34,495 nucleotides of DNA from Chlamydiota bacterium (GTDB lineage: Bacteria; Chlamydiota; Chlamydiia; Chlamydiales; VGMA01): NCBI GenBank assembly GCA_016866575.1, contig VGMA01000004.1:1-34495 (forward strand), in the 5' to 3' direction. Below the pieces are notes generated by a model that did not search any database, was not told where the DNA came from, and saw only the letters and a program-made list of their open reading frames with translations. The position numbers and the translations under genes are program-made. Each line of letters opens with the position of its first letter. Positions within the stretch are counted from its first letter, which is position 1. Positions 27,695 through 34,495 of the stretch are shown here, piece by piece.

Positions 27695-28912
27695 ATGAAA
27701 AAATTTTTTCTTTTACTTCTTGCGCTACCTTTATTGAATGCGGTCGAAACCGATAAAGGGGAAAACGATCGTGAAATGGCTGCTTTAAGGCAGTGGATTA
27801 CTTCTAAGCGTATGGTGACCGTTAAAGAACGGGGTGGAAACTTTGCCCTTAGCGGCGATGTTAGGGCTAAATTTGGGGCAACCAATGAAGTAGAAGATGG
27901 AATCAATCAGCGAGGTCGCTACTCTGCTAATCCAAACATCCCTTTTAACGAGTACAATATCGAAACCAACTTGATGTACGATTATCGTACTGATTACACG
28001 TGGGTTACGATCAAGCTAAAATACAACAATATTATGGGGACCTTCAATGGAACCGTTAATAAGCTTGCTCTTGACCGCGCTTTTTTAGGTTTTCGATTTC
28101 TCGAAGGGCGCACATACACTACCGATTTAGAAATAGGACGCAGAAAGCTAGGCTATACGTTTGATTCCAAAGTGCAGTATGGCACAATCATGGACGGCAT
28201 ATTGCTTAAGTTCAATACCGTTATAGAAAAAGTGGGTGATTTTTACCTCTACGGCGGTCCATTTGTCACCAACCAGCTTATTAACCAGTATAGCTGGGTT
28301 GTTGAATTAGGTGGGTTAAACCTCTTTAGCACAGGATTATACACAAAATTATCAGCGATTGATTGGAATACAGGCAGTCAAAAAACGCACATTGAAACAG
28401 AGCAATTTCGATTCTTCAACGTTCAATCCCTTTGGGGCTATCGCTTTATCCCAACGATCATCTTACCTAAAAAAATCACACTAGCCTACGCAGCAGCTAC
28501 AGCAAACCTTGCAGCAAGAAATGTTGTTCAAACCAATAACGAACTAGAAAACTGGGCATGGTATGCCGGATTTGCGATTGGCGAGATTAGACAAAAAGGT
28601 GACTGGGCTATTGATATCAACTATCAATGGGTTCAAGCCCAGGCGATCTCCGGATTTGATATGGATGGTATTGGAAGAGGAACAGCTAAACCATTTTACG
28701 CCACAGTTGAAAACGGCAAAATTGTTCCAACCACATCTAAAAATGCCGTGGGGCAGTGCAATTTCAAAGGGTGGCAGTTTGAGCTTATTTATTTAATATC
28801 TAATACAATAACTATTTCTCAAACCTTTAAATCCACCGTTACACTCGATAAAAACATCGGGCCTGATATTAAATACAAGCAATACCGCTTAGAATTTATC
28901 TACGCATTCTAA
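27695..28912 (+). CDS. Putative outer-membrane beta-barrel protein
   Basis: Signal peptide MKKFFLLLLALPLLNAVE; alternating aromatic/hydrophobic strands; C-terminal ...YRLEFIYAF ending in Phe. Confidence 0.7.
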   Translation: MKKFFLLLLALPLLNAVETDKGENDREMAALRQWITSKRMVTVKERGGNFALSGDVRAKFGATNEVEDGINQRGRYSANPNIPFNEYNIETNLMYDYRTDYTWVTIKLKYNNIMGTFNGTVNKLALDRAFLGFRFLEGRTYTTDLEIGRRKLGYTFDSKVQYGTIMDGILLKFNTVIEKVGDFYLYGGPFVTNQLINQYSWVVELGGLNLFSTGLYTKLSAIDWNTGSQKTHIETEQFRFFNVQSLWGYRFIPTIILPKKITLAYAAATANLAARNVVQTNNELENWAWYAGFAIGEIRQKGDWAIDINYQWVQAQAISGFDMDGIGRGTAKPFYATVENGKIVPTTSKNAVGQCNFKGWQFELIYLISNTITISQTFKSTVTLDKNIGPDIKYKQYRLEFIYAF

Positions 28913-28961
28913 AGGTATAAAAGTCTTTAAAATTTCCTAAAGTCATTACATATAGAAATTT

Positions 28962-28996
28962 AAAGAGGTGATCGGTATAATCGATCACCTCTTTTT
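28962..28996 (+). terminator. Intrinsic terminator after the barrel gene
   Basis: AAAGAGGTGATCG-loop-CGATCACCTCTTT perfect stem followed by T-run. Confidence 0.85.
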
Positions 28997-29044
28997 AATA
29001 ATTTTTAATTAAATCTAAAAAACTTTGAAATAAAAGGTGTCGCT

Positions 29045-32000
29045 TTGGCTATTTCATCTATTGCCGATCGCTCAAACTATCTAGCTAGTATAGGGCTTAA
29101 TACAGAAAATCGTGAAAAAACCTACGCACATGCAAAAGAATTTTTTTCTGGCGCGTGTAGACATTCTGAAAGATTTTGGCAAAATCGCACCATAAGCGTA
29201 ATCAATAACGAGCTGGTGGTAAAAAATCATCAATTTGCCTACCCAGTAGACATTTCCCTGCTAGTTCAACAAATTTTAAATTTTGAAGAGCTTTCTTTTG
29301 AACAAAAATGCGCATTGATGGCACCGGTTGCCTTGCTTGCTTCAAAGAAAAATCTAAGCACTCCTCTTCCTGCCATTTCATTCACTCCCATCTTATTTAG
29401 CGGGCAAGAACAAAACGCGATGAATCTTTCCTATGAATTTTCTAGAAAATCACCTTTTCTATTTTCCATGTTATCTTCGCCTCTTTTAGAAGCAAAGCAA
29501 TATTCTTTGGATCAAAAATTCAAGCTCTATTTGCCAAAAGGAATTTCAAGAAATTCTTTTTTAAATTACATCGCTTTTAGCTGCAGCCAAAAAGAGCAAA
29601 AAGACAATTTAAGACAGACAATTTCTTTTTATAATCTTTTTTCCTATTTACAACTTGCGGAATATTTCTTAATTCAAAGTGATAAAGAAGACTTGCTTGA
29701 GACTTTCAAGGAAAGAATTAAAGAACAAATCCAACATAGTGACCTACTGATTAATATCTTGCAAAAGATCCTTGAATCAAAAAACCTATTTTCTGAAGAA
29801 ACAGAAAATTTTTTGTTGTTCACTGTTCTTGAAAGAGGGTTTGCGCTAACAGATGTCAATGATTTCTGTTATAAAATATCTACTATATTAGGTTTTGAGG
29901 AATACTTAAAAGAAAAGGGGATACCGCTAGAAAATATATACCAAAATTTACTTATTATTTTTGGTTTTCAACAGGCAAGCGAAGAAGAGATAATTGATGC
30001 ACTTATTGGCACCAGAACTTTTTCAAAGCACCTTTCCTCAATTTCTTTAGAACTTGAATCTGATGACTTCATAAGAATAATCGAACGTTCAGCCTCTTTA
30101 GAGACAGATGCTGAAGCCTCAATTTTTAAAGAAGCTATTGAAAGCTATGTAGAAGCATCTTTCCATGAAAACATCGACCTAGATGAAATCATCGATTATT
30201 TAAACGTATTTAGTGAGAGTATAAAGAAAGTTATAGATAGAGTTTTTGTATCAAAAATGATCAATACTTTTATCAGAAAAACGTCTGAAAAAAACGGATC
30301 TATTCATGAATTGATTCAAAAACTCTCTTCTTGCGCTTGGTTAAAATTAGCTCATGAATACCCTTTGATACTCATGGCATTTGAAACAGAAATAAACGAT
30401 GATGATCTTGAAAATCTATCGCACCTATTTCCTAAAATAGAGTATCTTGACATTTCTAATACCGAAATCTCCAAACTTCCCGAAAAATGGCACCATTCCT
30501 TACAGTCACTGATTATTAGCAACACTGAAATCGTTAAATTGAGCGATCCTCTACCTAATCTTTGCTATTTTGTTGCTAATGGAACCGATCAACTTACTGA
30601 TTTATCAGGAGTATTCGCATCCAACCACCTCTTATTTTGTGAATGCTCATCTTCTTTAGAAGATAACAGCGAAAGAAAAACACTTGAGATGATAACAAGT
30701 TTAAGAAAATTGCACTGGGACTTTTCCTCTAAGGAAAAGATCTTTTTTGAACTCCAGCGCTCTTTTAAAGAAGGACTAGGGAAAAATAACGTTGGAATAT
30801 CGCTCAATTATGGTGTGGCTGAAATTGTCCGCTTAGAAGAAGCAAGTCCTATCAATTTAGTCCTAAAGCTTATTGAAATGGCACTTGAATCGGATGAAAT
30901 TTCCCTTTTTGATAAGTTTGACTTTATTGATTTAGCCGAAAAATTCTATAAAAATCTTGATCGACCAATCGTTGAATTTTCAAAAACATTCTCCGCTGAA
31001 ATAGAAGGACAACAAGTAAATATACCTTGGTCTTTATGCTTGAAGCATAAGTTTTGGCAATCCTTTATTTTGCAGAACTCTCTATACGACATTTTTGAGA
31101 TAAGCGCCAATGACATCAATATATTTTGCTCTCTCTACTTAAATATAAATTCTGATCAAAATTGGCTTTCTCATCTAAAAAATCTCTCTTTAGAGCATTT
31201 AGCATCCGTATTTAAAGTTGCTAATGAGCTTTGCGACCAAGAATATACAAACAAAATCATTACCCACTACGTAGCTAATTTTTCTTCATCAAAACAAATA
31301 GAAAAAATAGTTGATAGATTAGATTTACCTAACGATCTCATCTTACGAATGATTAGAGCGTACTATTCACTAAGTTTGCAAGATGGCTATCCCAAAGATT
31401 CCATTCAAAAAACGATTCCTGAGAAGGTGCTAGAATTTTTAAAGATCCAAAGAAGCCAAATTGTTTTACCAACTGGAACAAATACCTTAACTTGCATTAT
31501 AGCAAACCTTAAAGCTTGTGAGCTTTTATTCAATGATGAAGAAATAGCCTCTACTATCTACAAAACTTTACCAAAAACCATCCATGCAAAAGACTTTGCT
31601 ATTCTTTTACAAGAATCTGCATCTCTCAAAGAAGCCACTCAAAATGAGCTCTTATTTGCAGCTTTAAACCAAATTTCTATTACCGAACCAACAGAAAGAT
31701 TTGTGATTGATGAGCTATCTTCTATCCCAAATATTCCTTCTTGGGTAATTATCGCTGCTAAGCTTTCTGTTAAACATCGCATATCACGCTGGAGTTTGAG
31801 TTATTTTTCAGAAAAAATTAAGCAAATTATACAAAATAAAGCTGAATTTCCTCTTGCAATATTCCATTCTCTACTATTTTCTATTATCCAAGATTATGTG
31901 CTTGTTGCAAAAAATGGGCGTAAATCTTCTCATGAAATCGAAGATTATCTTAGACCAATAGATCAACTTAGAAGTATCTTCAAAGAGCAAAATATAACCA

Positions 32001-32989
32001 TCTCTAAGATGATAGAATACATTGTAGAAAGCAAATCAAGCCAACAATCAGAGCTCTTTGATATTGAAAAACTAACCCATTTTCTCACAACAGCGAATCT
32101 ATACTGGCATCCTAATAAAAGCACAACACTCTTCTTGGAAAGATACAAACTCTATCCATACACCATAGAAGATCTTCAGCTTCTTATCAAAAAAGCAAGT
32201 ATGATGCCCATTTCTTCTCTTTCAACTTTAATTTCTAGTGCTTTGAGCGTCTATATAAGTGAAGAAATTAGCCAAGGTGTAGACATTGAAACCATAAAAC
32301 AATCTCTGTCAGAACTTGAAAGCTTTACGACGGTCATAAACGCACTAGCTTTGAAACTTGAATTCACAAACATCTCAGCTACAGATCTTTTAAGCCTGTC
32401 TACCCTTTTTCCTCGAGTTGTTTCCTTAGACATCAGCTACTCTCCTATCAATGCATTGCCGCTTGTTTTTCCAAAAACATTACAAAATTTGAATATTTCA
32501 TATACTGAGATTACTTCAATCCCTTCAGGCTTTGAAGAACTACGCTCTTTTAAGGCGATACAAACACCAAATTTGACCAACATTAGCGGACTTCACCACT
32601 CAAAAAAATTAGAAACCCTTCAAATCATCACCGATTCTTTTGCAGCCTTTCCGCCGCCGCATATGCTAACACAAAGATGGCGAAATTTAGCAGAAACTTT
32701 AAGTGTAGATGATCTTATGCTATATCTTCGTTTAACACCAATAGGAGCGCCTAACATCGATCTTTGGATCCACTTCCTTGCATCACAGGATGTATCGATT
32801 GCCACCTTGCTCACAATTTTAGATCAAGCTCCCCTCTTAAAAATGCAAGTAGCAAAAAAAGTTCTCCAATCTGCTGTAGAAGCTTTCATAGGGAAATATT
32901 TCTCTTTAGGAAAAAGCCTACAAGAAATAGAGCAAACTCTACACAAAATCCCTAATTTCACTAAAGCTGCTGAACTTTACAGCCTTTAA
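29045..32989 (+). CDS. Large protein with BTB-like N-terminal segment and two LRR blocks; candidate secreted effector
   Basis: TTG start preceded by AAAGGTG at suitable spacing; BTB-like segment SRKSPFLFSMLSSPLLEAKQYSLDQKFKLYLPKGISRNSFLNYIAFS...FYNLFSYLQLAEYFLI; LRRs such as LFPKIEYLDISNTEISKLPEKWHHSLQSLIISNTEI. Confidence 0.7.
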   Translation: MAISSIADRSNYLASIGLNTENREKTYAHAKEFFSGACRHSERFWQNRTISVINNELVVKNHQFAYPVDISLLVQQILNFEELSFEQKCALMAPVALLASKKNLSTPLPAISFTPILFSGQEQNAMNLSYEFSRKSPFLFSMLSSPLLEAKQYSLDQKFKLYLPKGISRNSFLNYIAFSCSQKEQKDNLRQTISFYNLFSYLQLAEYFLIQSDKEDLLETFKERIKEQIQHSDLLINILQKILESKNLFSEETENFLLFTVLERGFALTDVNDFCYKISTILGFEEYLKEKGIPLENIYQNLLIIFGFQQASEEEIIDALIGTRTFSKHLSSISLELESDDFIRIIERSASLETDAEASIFKEAIESYVEASFHENIDLDEIIDYLNVFSESIKKVIDRVFVSKMINTFIRKTSEKNGSIHELIQKLSSCAWLKLAHEYPLILMAFETEINDDDLENLSHLFPKIEYLDISNTEISKLPEKWHHSLQSLIISNTEIVKLSDPLPNLCYFVANGTDQLTDLSGVFASNHLLFCECSSSLEDNSERKTLEMITSLRKLHWDFSSKEKIFFELQRSFKEGLGKNNVGISLNYGVAEIVRLEEASPINLVLKLIEMALESDEISLFDKFDFIDLAEKFYKNLDRPIVEFSKTFSAEIEGQQVNIPWSLCLKHKFWQSFILQNSLYDIFEISANDINIFCSLYLNINSDQNWLSHLKNLSLEHLASVFKVANELCDQEYTNKIITHYVANFSSSKQIEKIVDRLDLPNDLILRMIRAYYSLSLQDGYPKDSIQKTIPEKVLEFLKIQRSQIVLPTGTNTLTCIIANLKACELLFNDEEIASTIYKTLPKTIHAKDFAILLQESASLKEATQNELLFAALNQISITEPTERFVIDELSSIPNIPSWVIIAAKLSVKHRISRWSLSYFSEKIKQIIQNKAEFPLAIFHSLLFSIIQDYVLVAKNGRKSSHEIEDYLRPIDQLRSIFKEQNITISKMIEYIVESKSSQQSELFDIEKLTHFLTTANLYWHPNKSTTLFLERYKLYPYTIEDLQLLIKKASMMPISSLSTLISSALSVYISEEISQGVDIETIKQSLSELESFTTVINALALKLEFTNISATDLLSLSTLFPRVVSLDISYSPINALPLVFPKTLQNLNISYTEITSIPSGFEELRSFKAIQTPNLTNISGLHHSKKLETLQIITDSFAAFPPPHMLTQRWRNLAETLSVDDLMLYLRLTPIGAPNIDLWIHFLASQDVSIATLLTILDQAPLLKMQVAKKVLQSAVEAFIGKYFSLGKSLQEIEQTLHKIPNFTKAAELYSL

Positions 32990-32996
32990 CGACAAA

Positions 32997-33037
32997 AGCC
33001 GATCAAAATACCCTAAAAGCATCTACTTTGATCGGCT
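32997..33037 (-). terminator. Hairpin between convergent genes, possible terminator
   Basis: AGCCGATCAAA...TTTGATCGGCT perfect 11-bp arms; the - strand continues TTTTG, so stronger for - transcripts. Confidence 0.5.
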
Positions 33038-33074
33038 ACAAAACAAAACTTCTTCGATTTACATCTCTACATTC

Positions 33075-33288
33075 TTACAAGCTCAGGAACGTATCAAGAA
33101 CGCTGTTAAGTATTCTAAATATGATGAAGAGTATGAGCAAAAAAAACGTAGACACTAGATAGCGAAACCACTTGCTCTTCGGTTTTTGCAACTCATTTAA
33201 AAGGCTCTGATGGAAGTCGCCAAACAAAAAAAGTAGCAAGATAAATAAAATAGCGTAAAGAAACTTCCAAATGAGTACATCTTGATTC
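33075..33288. repeat. Direct repeat copy A (partner 34282-34495)
   Basis: About 98% identical, same length, no indels seen; offset 1207 bp. Confidence 0.95.
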
Positions 33289-33290
33289 AT
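33075..33290 (-). CDS. Small two-TM membrane protein (71 aa), paralog of the 33320 ORF
   Basis: MNQDVLIWKFLYAILFILLLFLFGDFHQ...LQKPKSKWFRYLVSTFFLLILFIIFRILNSVLD; near-identical copy at 34282. Confidence 0.72.
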   Translation of the reverse strand: MNQDVLIWKFLYAILFILLLFLFGDFHQSLLNELQKPKSKWFRYLVSTFFLLILFIIFRILNSVLDTFLSL

Positions 33291-33319
33291 GTTACAACCT
33301 CCTGCTCAGCGCCTAATTT

Positions 33320-33550
33320 CTAATTGAATAGAAGAAAAATACTTTCCTTAATCTTGTCAAAAGCACCATTTAAAAGCCTAAAATAGAAAAATAGTGCCAA
33401 CAAAAAACTTGTAGAAGTTATGTACCTTCTTGTTTTTGTCATCGGCTTTTGGAACATAGTAGCCATATCTCCAAAAAAATTTCCGAACATCAAAGTAAGG
33501 ACGAAAAACCATAAACTTGATATGACTACTGCTAATACTAGCTCATTCAT
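33320..33550 (-). CDS. Small two-TM membrane protein (76 aa), divergent paralog
   Basis: FGNFFGDMATMFQKPMTKTRRYITSTSFLLALFFYFRLLNGAFD aligns with FGDFH...LQKPKSKWFRYLVSTFFLLILFIIFRILNSVLD. Confidence 0.7.
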   Translation of the reverse strand: MNELVLAVVISSLWFFVLTLMFGNFFGDMATMFQKPMTKTRRYITSTSFLLALFFYFRLLNGAFDKIKESIFLLFN

Positions 33551-34025
33551 CTATTGCCAATTCCTTGTGTAAAGAGGTATTTCTGTCTAAAAATTTGTTG
33601 AAAATATTCCATTCTTCTTTTGTGAGCCATTCCTTCTCCCTTGCATAATCACGAAAATCATTGATTGTTGCACCACCAATCAATTGAATTCCATACCCAA
33701 TCATAGCCATACCTATTTTACGAGTAAAAGGTAAGGAGTATAGAGCAATACCTGTTGTAATAAGAATTGCACCACCTACCCATTCCTCTGGCGTGGCTAA
33801 AGTAGGCAATTTTGAATATCCTAGAAAAGGCGTCTCAAGGATATCTTGTGTAATCGCCTCCAGACGAACTATATCCAATTCTTCATATGAACTGGGGCTC
33901 AAAAAATCAACCCCTCGATTTTCTAAAATAGAGGTCAATATTTCGATATTTTTTTGATCCGATCAATTTTTAGCGAATACTGTTGATCCTGAAATAATAA
34001 AAATAGCTAAATACAATCTGAACAT
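33543..34025 (-). pseudogene. Signal-peptide-bearing membrane protein interrupted by one in-frame TGA (pseudogene, readthrough or sequence error)
   Basis: ATG at 34025 with AAAGGA upstream: MFRLYLAIFIISGSTVFAKN-TGA(33965-33963)-SDQKNIEILTSILENRGVDFLSPSSYEELD... continuing in the same frame as the 131-aa track ORF. Confidence 0.65.
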
Positions 34026-34281
34026 CTAAAATTCCTTTTAATCTTGATAATTTTTTCAAACTTCTTAAAAAAAATCAATATATGAAGTAAATAATTAAAT
34101 ATGAATATTTTAAAATTTATTGTTAAATTTTATTGTATCTTTCTATTGCGCCCATGATTTCTAAAATCGCTGCTAAAACTCATTATACTCGTGAATAGTT
34201 ATTCAAAATTGAGAATGAAAGTTCATAGCTTATTCATTGTCAAAGGCACTACTTTGTCACTATCTGATTATCTCAATTTTT

Positions 34282-34495
34282 TTACAAGCTCAGGAACGTA
34301 TCAAGAACGCTGCCAAGTATTCTAAATATGATGAAGAGTATGAGCAAAAAAGACGTAGACACTAGATAGCGAAACCACTTGCTTTTCGGTTTTTGCAACT
34401 CATTTAAAAGGCTCTGATGGAAGTCGCCAAACAAAAAAAGTAGCAAGATAAATAAAATAGCGTAAAGAAACTTCCAAATGAGTACATCTTGATTC
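34282..34495. repeat. Direct repeat copy B (partner 33075-33288); runs off the window
   Basis: Near-identical to copy A; differences GTTAAG/GCCAAG, AAAACG/AAGACG, GCTCTT/GCTTTT. Confidence 0.95.
34282..34495 (-). CDS. Second copy of the 71-aa two-TM protein, start codon cut by the window edge
   Basis: Open in the same frame as 33075-33290; ends at the same TAA; only G of the ATG remains in the window. Confidence 0.7.
   Translation of the reverse strand, partial: NQDVLIWKFLYAILFILLLFLFGDFHQSLLNELQKPKSKWFRYLVSTSFLLILFIIFRILGSVLDTFLSL

Noticed and set aside
27628-27906. N-terminal extension of the 677-aa track ORF for the TpsB-like protein
   Set aside because: Overlaps the divergent gene antisense; a clear signal peptide start exists at 27627.
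28962-28996. Inverted repeat as a possible mobile-element end
   Set aside because: Stem-loop followed by T-run right after a stop codon fits an intrinsic terminator; no transposase or target duplication seen.

Overview
The window is AT-rich and looks chlamydial. The order T2SS block (gspD-E-F-G-prepilin), mutY, mreC-like, aspC, tRNA-Ala, rpoD and rpsT fits Chlamydiae, probably an environmental lineage; this is inferred from gene content, not from a database search. Housekeeping genes seen: rsmD, mutY, an mreC-like gene, an aromatic/aspartate aminotransferase, tRNA-Ala(GGC), rpoD, rpsT. Accessory content: (i) a compact type II secretion operon ending in an ~836-aa secreted protein made almost entirely of ~31 MORN_2/YwqK-like repeats; both prepilin-like proteins have Pro instead of Gly at the cleavage -1 position; (ii) tandem paralogous CDP-glycerol glycerophosphotransferase-like genes; (iii) a CoiA-like competence gene; (iv) a TpsB/FhaC-like outer-membrane transporter with no visible TpsA, divergent from a beta-barrel-like protein; (v) a 1314-aa TTG-start protein with a BTB-like N-terminal segment and two LRR blocks, a plausible host-ubiquitin-directed effector; (vi) at the right edge, a cassette of small membrane proteins, including a signal-peptide gene cut by a single in-frame TGA, flanked by a ~98% identical duplicate gene that runs off the window. 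Items (i), (v) and (vi) best match the request for something undescribed. All family calls come from reading motifs by eye.
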